From positions 1,138,001 to 1,202,000 of the forward strand of contig JALBUN010000034.1 in the NCBI GenBank assembly GCA_025174535.1: a stretch of 64,000 nucleotides of DNA, read 5' to 3'. Positions 1 to 10,891 of this stretch are shown here, one piece after another. How positions within the stretch are numbered: position 1 is the first letter of the stretch; the number at the start of each line of letters is the position of its first letter. The notes under the pieces are model-generated. The model was given only the letters and a program-made list of their open reading frames with translations. It was not told the origin of the DNA and did no database searches. Position numbers and translations under genes: made by a program. The DNA comes from Cantharellus purpuraceus (taxonomy: Eukaryota; Basidiomycota; Agaricomycetes; Cantharellales; Hydnaceae).

Positions 1-69
1 TCCCTTAAGCAGCGCCTCACCCGCTCTTCTTTCCCCCGTTCCCCCTCCCCCCCTCCACGCTCCCCCATC

Positions 70-2064
70 ATGAGCACTCTCCCCCGCCACGACGATGCAG
101 AGAAGGGCACTCTCGACCATATGTCGAATCAGCCCGTAGGGGCTCCCCAGTCCGAAAAGAAAGGTCTTGCTTCGCCACCGCCACTCACTGCTCTCCCCGT
201 CGTCTTACCCAAGTCTGACAAACCAAAACCTGCAAAGAAGAAAGTTAGCCGTTGGATACGTTGGCAACTCTGGTTCAACACCTATCGAAAGTTCTTTACG
301 TTTGTCATGGCTTTGAATATGACTGGGATCGTCCTTGCCGCTACTGGACATTGGCCATACGCACGCAAGTTCACTGGCCCACTTGTGCTCGGAAACCTCC
401 TCTTCGCCATCTTGATGAGAAATGAGCTCTTTGGTCGTTTTCTCTATCTCGTCATCAACACTTTATTTGCCAAGGTGCGTTTGGGTTCTCTCGGATCTCT
501 TCATACCCGATTAACCCCTTGACAGTGGACACCATTGTGGTTCAGACTGGGTTGTACATCAGTCGTTCAGCATCTTGGAGGCATCCATTCAGGTTGTGCG
601 ACTTCGGGCTTCCTTTGGCTAATATTCAAGGTTACGTGAGTATGACATAATTTTCACTAAGAAAAGTATTCACGTCTTGATTGCAGCGAGGTGTTCATCG
701 ACAGAGCCAATAACCATGAAGCAACTCTTGTGATGGGCGTGGTCACAAATTTCCTTATACTTATCAGTGTGCTCAGCGCCCTTCCCTGGCTAAGAAACAA
801 TTTTCACAATATTTTCGAGCGTCATCATCGTTTCATTGGATGGTTTGTGGACCTACTCCTGTCAATGTAAAATGAAACCTTACAATCTATTTACAGGCTT
901 GGATTGGTCTCCACTTGGGTATTTGTGCGAATAGATGTTCTCCTCCCATTCCTCTGGTCCCTAACTGTCTGTCTCGATGCAGGTCATCTTATCTGATAGT
1001 TATGACCCAGCACTTGGGAGGTGGGACCCGTCTGGAAAACGTATTATCGGTGATCAGCAATTTTGGTTCGCCATTGGGATGACCACTTTGTAAGTGTCTT
1101 AAAAATACCGGATGCCAGGTTTCTTGACTCACCTGATCCTCTAGCATCGTCATCCCGTGGCTCACTGTTCGTGAAGTACCAGTTGACATCGAACTCGTAC
1201 GCTCCGCGTCTCTCCCTGCTAGATGATTTACTTACCAAAATCACTCCAGCCGTCGCCAAAGGTCGCTATAATTCGGTTCGAACGTGGCATGCAGCAAGGC
1301 CTGCTCGGTCGTATTAGTCGATCTTCAATAATGGAATACCACGCCTTCGGTATCATCAGGTAGAGTCAACTCCTGCCTGCGTTTGAGTGACACTCACTCT
1401 TCCTAAAGTGAAGGGAAGCACGCTAAATATCACTACATGATCTGTGGTGTACAAGGCGACTTCACCCGCGGCCTCGTGAACGACCCCCCACGAACGCTTT
1501 GGACGCGGCAGCTTAAATTTGCTGGTGTCTCGAATACGTCCACGCTTTACACCCGTGGTATCCGCGTATGCACCGGGACAGGTCTTGGAGCAGCTCTATC
1601 AACGTGCCTTCAAAGTCCAAACTGGTCAGTTCTGTTTGTCTGACAGAAGTACATTCCGTTCTGAATCTTTCTTTACAGGTATCTGATTTGGATCGGTTCG
1701 GATCAAGAGAAGGTGCGCTTGTTGCCTAGATTTCAGCGACTTCGACTCATGGGCTTTTAATTTTCAGACGTTTGGTCCAACAATTTCAGGATTGATCCAT
1801 CGTCATATGGGGCCCGAACGCCTGTGTCTATGGGATTCTAAACAAAGAGGGGGACGACCAGATGTTATGAAGCTGGTCAAGGAAGCATATGCCTATTGGA
1901 AGGCGGAAGGTGCGGCATATCGTCAATTCTATTGCAGTTTTTCTAACTCCATGTGACTACGAATAGTGGTCTTCATCACATCCAACTACCAAGGAAATTC
2001 GGAGATTATGCAGGGTTGCAAAGAAGCAGGGATTCCAGCGTTCGGTACTCTCTGGGACTTCTAG
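70..2064 (+). CDS. TmpA-like integral membrane flavoprotein
   Basis: Multi-exon gene; the ATG at 70 follows a pyrimidine-rich leader, and the first exon runs to about 474 before a GT donor. It encodes a Lys-rich cytosolic N-terminus (residues 1-65) followed by a membrane block starting WQLWFNTYRKFFTFVMALN. Later exons keep the family motifs: ERHHRFIGW (about 818-840), YHYMICGVQGDF (about 1428-1463), RGIRVCTGTGLGAALST (about 1555-1610, a nucleotide-binding-like glycine motif), WIGSDQEK, LWDSKQRGGRPD and a C-terminal FGTLWDF followed by TAG at 2062-2064. This pattern matches the Aspergillus TmpA family of putative membrane flavoproteins that influence asexual development; in some basidiomycetes the same module is fused to an adenylation domain, which is not seen here. 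About nine short introns are needed. The exact junction near 1195-1250 is uncertain. Enzymatic activity is not established. Confidence 0.8.
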
Positions 2065-2404
2065 AACCATCTTCCGATATCTTACGAGAGGTTTCGGGGA
2101 GTCCTCCCAGCATTCATGGAGCGCTCATTACTCCGAGTAAATAGAACGCGTCCCCACCTTAACTTACTGTACAGTCTGCCACCTGTTAATATCTCCACCA
2201 CTCACACACCCCTTCACCTCCCCCATCGACATCTTATTATTCCATCAAGGACCCATACATTTTAGATTTGTCAGGCAATGTGGAGTCATGTACTCACCAA
2301 GGCGAATATCATTTTACACTGTTGGATTATTGGGTAATCATCACGAATCAGCGTGAATGTGACACGTGCGAAAAATAGGTATACCGGAGTTCCAGCGCGC
2401 TTTG

Positions 2405-3759
2405 ATGAACGTCTCTCGTGCGTATCGCTTGCAGCAGTGGTCTAGAACACGAAGTGTCATCGCTCCGAGAATGTTGAGTCAAGCTAACCAGCGTGCGCCT
2501 CTGCAATTCGCAGATGGTCCACTAGTATGGGTCGACTGTGAGATGACCGGCCTGGATCCCCAAAAGGATAAAATCCTAGGTATGCATGCTCGAGCAGCGT
2601 AGCCATATTTTGGTTATCATCATGGTGTCCTTCGCGGGTTGATGCTGTTGCAGAGATTGCTGTATTGATCACAGACGGGAATTTGGAGCTTGTGTAGGGA
2701 CGGCCGGATGTCGTAATTTTGAATAACAAACTGAGCTCGAAAAACAGTGACGAGGGTATCGAATATGTGATAAAGACGGACAAGCATGTGCTCGAGGCGT
2801 TCGTGCTCGCCGTTGTTTTTCCCGTGTATGCCCCTCATCAATCTATTCTAGGATGGACGACTGGTGTACTACTCACCATGACGTTGTGAGTGCCTCTGAC
2901 CATAGCTGTCTGTAACACCATTTTAGCGTCACCATTCACCTTTTTTTTCTTGCCAAGTCTGGCCTGACACAAGCATGCTTAACGTCTCCTCATACGCATG
3001 ATTTTGTTAAATCGTCAGTTCTTTCGTATATACAAAAATGGATTCCGGAGCGGCGAGTGGGCGTGCTTGCGGGGAATAGCGTACATGCGGATCGAATGTT
3101 TCTCGCAAGCCATATGCACGAGGTCACAGGTGTGCATGTTTTCTTAGCTTCTTGCCTTTGTTCTTTCCCTCTGTTTGCTATCTCTGCTCTAAACGGGGAA
3201 TGTACAGATTGGCTCCACTATAGGTAGGTCCGGGAAATCTCAACCAGCACCACTGACGATGAAACGTGATGATTGTTTATCCAGGATCGTAGGCAAGTTT
3301 TATCGAATATCGCAGTGAGACTGCGGTCGCTAACGGACTTCACTTTCCGTTCACGCATGTGCAGACGTGTCTTCCATCAAGGTTTGGCAACCGCCTATAC
3401 ACTCTGTCCTCCCCTTTGAGAAGCCGACACTTCAATTATAGGAACTTGGACGCCGTTGGTATCCGAGCAAACAATCACCAAAGCTCGGAAGCAGTCATCG
3501 GCGAGTCTGATTTTCCATCAACCCGCCCTCGCCTCCGCTAAATTACCGTGCACCCTTGACTAGCGCTCTGGACGACATCAAAGGATCCATCCGAGGTGAG
3601 CTTTCGTATTGTGGCTTGACGCCGTGGCTTTTGCGTGTTCCGAAAATTTGCCTCCCAATAGAGTTGCAGTGGTATCGAGAAAAAATCTTCATCCCGCCGG
3701 AGGGCCAGACGCAGCGAAAGTCGGATGGAAACCTGGGCTCTGATCCGACACATGCTTGA
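2405..3759 (+). CDS. REX2: Oligoribonuclease, DEDDh 3'-5' exonuclease (mitochondrial type)
   Basis: About 232 residues over roughly ten exons. It degrades 2-5 nt RNAs to mononucleotides. The catalytic pattern is visible: WVDCEMTGLD (first Asp and Glu), HADRMFL (second Asp), and SHRALDDIKGSIREL (catalytic His and last Asp). I chose the ATG at 2405. A longer reading frame upstream starts only at GTG. The first 32 residues are Arg-rich, lack acidic residues and look like a mitochondrial presequence, as in REXO2/Rex2. The exon ending at 3500 must be joined to 3564 to recreate SHRALDD; that intron (3501-3563) begins GCGAGT, so it is a GC-AG intron. A GT donor a few bases later puts the next exon out of frame. 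The last intron starts after the ATC CGA G preceding about 3596 and ends before AGTTGCAG. The stop is TGA at 3757-3759. Confidence 0.88.
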
Positions 3760-6700
3760 GCCAGACATAACCTTGTTCAGGGCACCCTGCAGGATCGCAT
3801 AACGCCGTACAGCAATTGTGAAAGAGACACCTCTCATGCATGCCCTTAACGTATAGTTTTGTTTCAGCCTTCGTGCTTACGTCTGTGTATTACTTGCACG
3901 TCAACATTAAAGCCTTCCAGGGCGCACCTCCAGAATTTGCATGGCATAGATCACCGACAAGACGTTATACATAAGCTTACGTTGTTTTATTCTCAGAAGT
4001 TGGGCTCTCTCAAAGTATTCTGGCAGCTCAATTCTCCTTGTGAACGGGTTATGCATAGCTGAGACAGTGACCTGTTCGACTATACAACGTATTTACATTG
4101 TCAGAGGTAACGAACAACATCCATGCATTATCCCACCTGCGAACCATCAGGTGAGGAATAGTTCTCAAAGATTGTTTTTGAGCTGAGTCATATCGAGAGT
4201 CAGGCTTTCTGGCAGTCACTCAGGTGACATATGAGCCAGCAGCTCAGGACATACGTGCAACCCCAGGTGCCAATGCTCTGAACCAAAGAGCATGCACCAG
4301 TAACAAAACCCGGGCGGATCTTCATCCTTATCATGTCAAATTTGTCACAGACTGCTGTGTACTGCAATGAGTCTTGCGGTGCTTTGAGAAATAGGTACAT
4401 GATGACAGGTGCTGCCTACACTATAGAATCCGCGGGTGCAACCCCTGATTATACGCCGACGATAAGCCAACCACACCAATTACTACACAAAGGAAAGCCG
4501 GGGATATGTGCAAGAGACCAAAAGGCCGTGAAAGCTGTTCTGCCGCCTTGAATTTCATCATCAAGGTCCCGAGATGCCACGGCCAACAAGTCATTCACAT
4601 GACAGGAGTAAGATTGACTATGCCACTAGAAATAAGCTGCATGAACGTCTATCAAGCCTTCAGGGAACAAGGTGTAACACTTGCCGGTTCGGGGTGCTGT
4701 CGCTGAACTGAGCAGGGCTGCTACCAAACAAACGTTCACGACACGGCATGGTATACCCCTTAGGTAGTGACGAATCCTAATTGACGGAGGCAGTGCCTGT
4801 GCAACAGCGAACAGCGAATAGGATCCCTGGCGTAACGATGGGCAGGCAACAAGACGCAAACTATCATTCAATTGTGTTGATCAACTTCCATCGACGGTAT
4901 TGCCGGACTGACAACGCAGGTCAAAGAGGGCAAGAAAGCCGTTCCATAGCATAACGGTATGAGGAACGCAAGTACTCCTGAGAAAGGCTGTTTGGTCGAT
5001 CAGGATCTGTGATCAACCTAGTAAGTACTCTGCAAGTCCGGGGGCGGGAAATTATAATGATCGATGTGCAATCCCTTATCCTCCCCTCACAATTTCCTGC
5101 CGTTGAAGTCAGCGACATAGGGACATCCTTGATGTATCCACTTATAGTATTCGTCGCTTACGTGTCACAATGATGTAGATCACGTCGGTTCGAAAGTCAT
5201 GAAAGATAGTGGCTCCTTTCCATGCCTTACTAGCGGTGATACATGCGTGAGTTAATTCACAGACAAGGGATCACCAATATGCTGCAGGTATATGTGATTT
5301 CAATGCTATTGCATATTGGACTGATGCTTTGAAGCCGGTCTCCGCCAGGGAGCGGGGTATCAGTTAATCAGTATCAATTGATCGATCCATAACGCGGAAC
5401 TCAGCAGAGATCTGAGATACATGCCGGGTTATTAAGGCAATTAATGATAACTCCAAGAGTGCCAACTGTACTGAGGGACCAAGGACTAGCACAAGACAAG
5501 AAATGAAGCTAGATCGTACTGGCAGGTCGACCGTGGCAGGTTTGGGGCCATGTCAACCTCCAATCCATTACCACGAGGTAACCTGTTGGGCGACTAGTGA
5601 TGACCGGAGAGGGTCAGGTCGCCCAGTCTGAGGCTCATGACAAGATGAGCACGACACCAGACTCAATTTGGACTCAATATGCCGTATATATATAGTCAAG
5701 GTTGCCACCCTTCTGGACCCTTTGTGGTCTTCAAAACACAACTGGTAACTACCCATAGTGCAGTGGGCCCCACCGCCACCGGAATATAGGCATTGCTGTT
5801 GCGGGAAGACATTTTTTTGGCGGCTCACGGGGTCATTTTCAAATGGCACCACTGGCCCGCAGTGTGACCGCGTGAAAGCCAACGGTACAATACGATTACT
5901 AGTGCATCTTGGCACTGCGGCGGTTCAGTTGGCCTACACTGCCCACAATGTAGTACGACTGCGAACGCAAACGTAGGAAGGACAACATGGGCCACGTGCA
6001 AGTTTCATTTGGACCTGAGTCCCGACAAGGGTTGGACAGGCCGCCGCATGACTCAACAAAACACGCATGCGGGGAATAGTACTTGATTGTTTATGCACTG
6101 CTTCAACCTTCAACCTGACCACTACTGATCGCAGTCCCGGCTTCCCCTTCTGGGTAGAGAATTTATCCGTACAGTGCGCAGGACGTGATATCGCGATATT
6201 TTACACCGCCAAATTGACTAGTATATCTTGGACTCATTATTTCCTGCGGAGTTCAGTAATACCACCGCCATGGATACTTTCTGTGAATGTCTCCTGCTTC
6301 CCCTCACCCTTCGTCATCCTGTAAGTATCCTTGCATGATTACCACTAATGCTTTCAGCTTCGATCCTGTTAAGTTCAAGCTCAAGTACTCACTAGCGACC
6401 GATGACCACAGAATCGCCTCCGGTCCGTCGACTCGGACATGGTGGATCACCAACATACCAGCCCTTGACACTGGTTTGCGAACCAGATGGAAAAAACTTA
6501 TTTCACATGCGAAGCATGTGCATTAGTAGCTACTGAATATTCAGATGTTCATGCATAGGCAAGTCCCACCGGAGCCATATTATATGACTTTAAGGCTCCT
6601 TCGGAGTGTAGCACTTCATCGGGGAAGTTAACGTCAGGCACGCATAGGCTCCAGCAAAGCAGGAGGACGTGCCATATTGGTATGACGTCTGCCGCATTTC

Positions 6701-7345
6701 TAAACAGACTGCGGCAAGTAACGAGTCGCTATCAAAAGGTAAGCGTTCATACATCATGTCTATTTCGAGCTGTTTATATGCAAGTCCAGGGCGATCTGAC
6801 TCGGAAAGGATACACCTTTTTCTTGATCAACCCCTTCATTGCGGGGATATCAACGTGGGTAAGAGAACGGCGCTGGAACGGCGCTGGAATGCAAGTTGTG
6901 TTCATTTAAGGGTATGAAGTAAATATCTTAGGTCTATTTTACGATACTGAACATGAATTTCATAGGAATTTGACGGCGTCAAGTATGGGCACAAACTGAT
7001 CAGTGAGCCTGTCCGTGGCGGGATATCCGGCAAGCTGAAGCTTGAATTAAGTGACAGTCTTCTCTTGAACAGAAGGGATGATCACTCCATTCCAGCCAGG
7101 TATATAATACAAAGATTCTCTTTACCTCCACCTTATGCAATGGTCGCGCGAATGTACGACGTACGTCGACTGAGCCACCGATCAATGCGACCAAACCTCC
7201 TATTCTAGCGTGGCCATGTCTGTGACTTTTTGCAGAATGTCATAGGCGACTAACCACATTGCCTTCAACAGTCTTATTTAATCAATCCGAAGTCTGTCAT
7301 ACAATTGTGTACATGCAGTGTTCGTGAGACACTGTCTCCTGATCT
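3760..7345. other. Intergenic stretch with no recognisable gene
   Basis: About 3.6 kb between REX2 and msrA. All reading frames are short (under 120 codons). I tried to extend several (for example an ATG at 6271 with a good GTAAGT donor, and a frame at 6682-6909), but no splice choice gave a protein I could recognise or a long open frame. No LTR, terminal repeat or RNA gene was recognised. It may hold decayed sequence or a fast-evolving small gene. Confidence 0.5.
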
Positions 7346-8099
7346 TCACCAATGCAGCCGATGCGTAGGACAATGATATCCATACGGATTCTTGAACAGA
7401 TATTCCTGATGATAGTCCTCTGCTGGGTACCATTCCTTAGCAGGCTCGATTGTTGTGACAATCTTGCGGCCAGTGTTATCAAAATATTTTTCTTGAACGG
7501 CAGCTGTCACAGATTGTGCAGTCTCAGCCTGCGCATCCGAATGTGTGAATATGGCAGAGCGATATTGTGTGCCTGCATCGTTTCCCTGGCGATTCTTGGT
7601 TGTAGGATCGTGGGTTCGATAGAAGAACTCTGCCATGAGCAGTCATCGCATCATGTCAAAAATTTGCGAATCACCAAGTCTCATACCGACAAGTTCCTCG
7701 TATTTGACGATAGAGGGGTCGAATTCGATACGCACGGCTTCAGCATGCCCAGTCCGGCCGGTGCAGACATCCTCGTACGAGGGGTTTTTCACACTGTCAC
7801 TTCCTCCAGTGTATCCGACGGAGGTTTTGAGTATTCCCTTATTCTCTTTCTGTGGGTAATACTACAAAGAGTGAGCGAGGAGTGTGAGAGGGTACAAAGG
7901 ATGGAGGTGATCACCTTGAGAAACATGTGTTCAGTTCCCCAGAAGCCTACCGGCACTGTCAGCTCATATGCAAAGGTCAGGAGATGCTGGCAGATATACA
8001 CATCCATTGGCAAAGGTTGCAATCTCTGGACAAGATCCGTAGATGAGCTCTGGTAATTCGGTACAGTGACAGGGAAGAATGGTATCTACCTGTTGACAT
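7346..8099 (-). CDS. msrA: Peptide-methionine (S)-S-oxide reductase A
   Basis: About 175 residues in five exons. It reduces methionine-S-sulfoxide in proteins using thioredoxin; the yeast counterpart is MXR1. The catalytic Cys lies in ANGCFWGTEHMF, and its codon is split by an intron: T at the end of a short second exon and GC at the start of the third, just after the acceptor CCGGTAG. Other family motifs are GILKTSVGYTGG, YEDVCTGRTGHAEAV, EFFYRTHDPTTKNRQGND, GTQYRSAIF and the C-terminal end PTHRLHW. The first exon is only ATGTCAACAG (start at 8099), followed by GTAGAT; the second exon supplies the segment EIATFANG. There is no signal or mitochondrial presequence, so a cytosolic location is likely. 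The protein looks complete and of normal length. Confidence 0.93.
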
Positions 8100-8853
8100 A
8101 TTGGTTGACGAGACGCCTCTGTTTTGAAGTGCAGTTGTGCTGAAAGGAAATGAGAGTAGAGACAAGCGTAGGCTGTTCAGGCGATTGAGCATATAAACCG
8201 ATTGAACAGCTTACAGAGCACGCGGATCCGGAGGCGGAGTCAAACAGTCCGTTTCATTTTCGGATTCCGTTGAGCCATCGGCGGCGCCAGTGGTAGAGGA
8301 ATGAAATTCAAAATAAAATGTTATACACAGGACGGGTAGCACGTTTTGCAAAATTCGGGAAGTTGTACTTTATAAATGCCATGGTACCTTGATAAAGGTA
8401 GGTGGGGGGGTTGGAAGACGTCCTTAGTGCTATTTAGTAGCCCGTTCAAGTTGATTGCAACACTTATGGGAAACTGGCGCTGCTGTAACTTGTAGGTATT
8501 TCCCTGATGTTTCTGACTCAGGAATAACAACTTCAACCCCTTGTCCACATCTCACTCCTAGACTTAGTTTCTAAGTTGGGAATGGCAGTTTCAGTGTGAC
8601 GCTGTCTCTGCCTTCTCTGGGTAGTATATCATGAACGTCTGAACGCCAAAGAGTCTTCCTATCTGAACCAAGAATCATCCTCAGCATGCGGGACACGTCG
8701 TCCATATCTGACAGCACTCATACTGTTGTAACAGCCAGTCTGACTCTCTGAGAGGGGATCCCGACGACGACATAGTAGCAAGGTCAAGATTCAAAGTCAA
8801 GATATACGAACATTGTATGAGTAGTTAACCAAGGGGGATATACACTACTGGTT
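8100..8853. other. Intergenic region msrA / forkhead gene
   Basis: About 750 bp upstream of msrA (minus strand) and downstream of the forkhead gene (also minus). It presumably holds the msrA promoter and the forkhead 3' UTR. I see no ORF, repeat or RNA structure that I can support. Confidence 0.5.
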
Positions 8854-9699
8854 TTACTCCCCTTCTTCGCTTTCGACATCTGAATACGTTTCCTTTTCCT
8901 TCTCCCAGTGACTCACAGATGAAAGTTTTGGACTCGCAGATGATGGAGCACTCGGCGCTGACGGGGGAGCTCTTTCCGGGTAAGTCACCTCAGCATACTG
9001 TACAAGTGCAGGTGTCGGGATAGAATTCGTAGCCCCGGAGGGAAAGTAAGGTGTCCATCCGGATTCTGATAGAGGCTGTGGACGGAAGAGTGCTGTTGAT
9101 GTTATGGCTGCGGTAGTGGCATAATCATGGTTGCGGAAGGCGGGTGTAGTAAGTGGGAAGGAGGAAGGCGGTTGGGCATTGATACGCCGAAGCTCTTCCT
9201 CCAAGTCTCTTTTGCTTGGTTTTTTGTTTCGCTTTCGCTCACGTTTATTACCCCTGGGAGTGTCCACCGATACCTTCCAGTAACAACCCTTCTCAAATGG
9301 TCGATGTTCTTTGTAGAATTGAGCATCAAGGGAAAGACAGTGGCGAACAGAGTTCTAACACAGGAATAGAAGTGTAAGTTCAACATCAGTCGGTGGTGGA
9401 TAAATGTGTACCTTCCAACCCTTCCCGGCAGTCAGGTACCAGGGAAAGCGATCGGTGATGGTGGTATAAATTTCAGCAAGAGTGAGCTTCTGTTCAGGGG
9501 ATCCCAAGATGGCGTATTTGACCAAAGTGAAGTTGGAGTAAGGTGGGCGCTCGTTAGGTCGGACGTCAGCGAGAGAATTGAGGCCTGGCCTACTAGATGA
9601 CCCTGGCTCGACTGAGGGACTTCGATCTAACACAGGTAAGCCGATGACATTGGGTTTGAAATACGTCGACGCACCTATATCAATCAGTTCGTCGTGCAT
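8854..9699 (-). CDS. Forkhead (winged-helix) transcription factor
   Basis: About 262 residues in two exons joined across a 57-bp intron (9355-9411, GT donor, TTAG acceptor). The forkhead domain begins RPPYSNFTLVKYAILGSP at about residue 50 and continues KLTLAEIYTTITDRFPWY, GKGWKNSVRHCLSLD and FEKGCYWKV. It is followed by a strongly basic patch (GNKRERKRNKKPSKRD) that is likely a nuclear localisation signal. The rest is Pro/Ser-rich and ends acidic (DVESEEGE), typical of an activation region. The recognition helix has RHCLSLD where most forkhead proteins have RHNLSLN. I chose the ATG at 9699 because the longer frame begins only at a GTG directly after a stop; an upstream exon cannot be excluded. 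Target genes are unknown. It is a single-domain protein, without the FHA domain of Fkh1/2. Confidence 0.87.
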
Positions 9700-10891
9700 G
9701 ATGCCTACAGCGCTGATAGGTTTGCGGGTGGTTTGAACAAATGACCTGTCGACGTCTCTTAACGAACCAAGTGCCACTCATACATATAGGCACGGTGTTC
9801 CACGGTGATGGCGCCTACTTCTCACGTCTCACTTCAGATAATAGCAAGGTACTGAAGAGGTCCAGGCTGAGTGAAGCGTGGGAAATTTAGTGCTAAGCGA
9901 ATATATCTGATTATGAGCTATTAAATACATTAGTCTGCCATTGGCTTTGATCAATTTTCAAAGTTCACATTGCGCTTTGACGTGAACCGCGATGCAAGAA
10001 CTATTACCCTTTCTCAAGGAGCCTTTATTGATACAATCCTCCAGCGTTTCAAAATGCAGGACTGCTACGATGTGCGGTCTTATTTCCACCGAGACTTACG
10101 GGTCACTCATAATCGTCTGCATTGCGTCTATTGTAATCGGTGATTTCCAGGGCTGACGGACGGCCCTATATAATATAGTAACCGTCTGTGCTGTGGCAAA
10201 AACCAGTGCCACACTTGTCACTCGGGCTTGGATGTTCGTCAGTGTTCACCACTGACATGCCGAGGCTGAAGTGACATAATTACATATCACCCAAGAGACC
10301 GTGTGCAGTGGGAAAGGAACATACCTCGTTCTGCTGGTCATTCTCATTAGCATGAGGGAGAAAACCCACACTTGAAAAATAAGAAACCAACCTTTCGCGG
10401 ATAGCGGAGTCTGTGGCCCTTGCAACATTATGTGTAAATCGTGACGAGTTCCACCAGGGTGTAGTGGCTTCCTGTGGCTTCCCGCTGACTGGAGGAGTGA
10501 AGTGCCTGAATTTGTGCATGTATTGGAATTACCGAAGCAGTTTCTTTCCGTTCATGTGAGGCTTTAGAACCCTTTCAACGACTCGAAGAGTTCTGGACAA
10601 TTTCTAGACACTCGGATACTGAGTACTGAACGGCGGCGGACTTCCGATCCCAATGACAATGAGACCAGGTGGACAACCCTCGTTGTCTGTGACACGATCA
10701 CGTTGTGCCTGCTGGGAGGCCTGACCGTGACAGCTGACGCTTTGTTCGTTTAATATGGCCGGAGCATGTGCGTTTGCTTACTAAGCTCAAAGCGCGTTAT
10801 TTGCTAGCCGAGTTAGACTTCTTTTGCCAGGGCTGCCTTGCTTTTAAGGAAGCAGTTGGATTTTAGACTGCGTGGTCTAGTGGCTTGGACT
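9700..10891. other. Divergent intergenic region (forkhead / CPA2)
   Basis: About 1.2 kb between two divergently transcribed genes, so it must hold both promoters. A TATATAATATAG stretch lies at about 10168. Short frames on the minus strand at 10246-10519 show no family resemblance and are not called. Confidence 0.5.

Noticed and set aside
2366..2404. Longer N-terminal start for REX2
   Set aside because: The upstream frame starts with GTG; the ATG at 2405 yields a good mitochondrial presequence.
9700..9777. Longer forkhead N-terminus (start at 9777)
   Set aside because: The first codon is GTG directly after a TGA; the first ATG is at 9699.
10838..10891. CPA2 start at 10838
   Set aside because: That codon is TTG; the ATG at 10892 gives a typical presequence.
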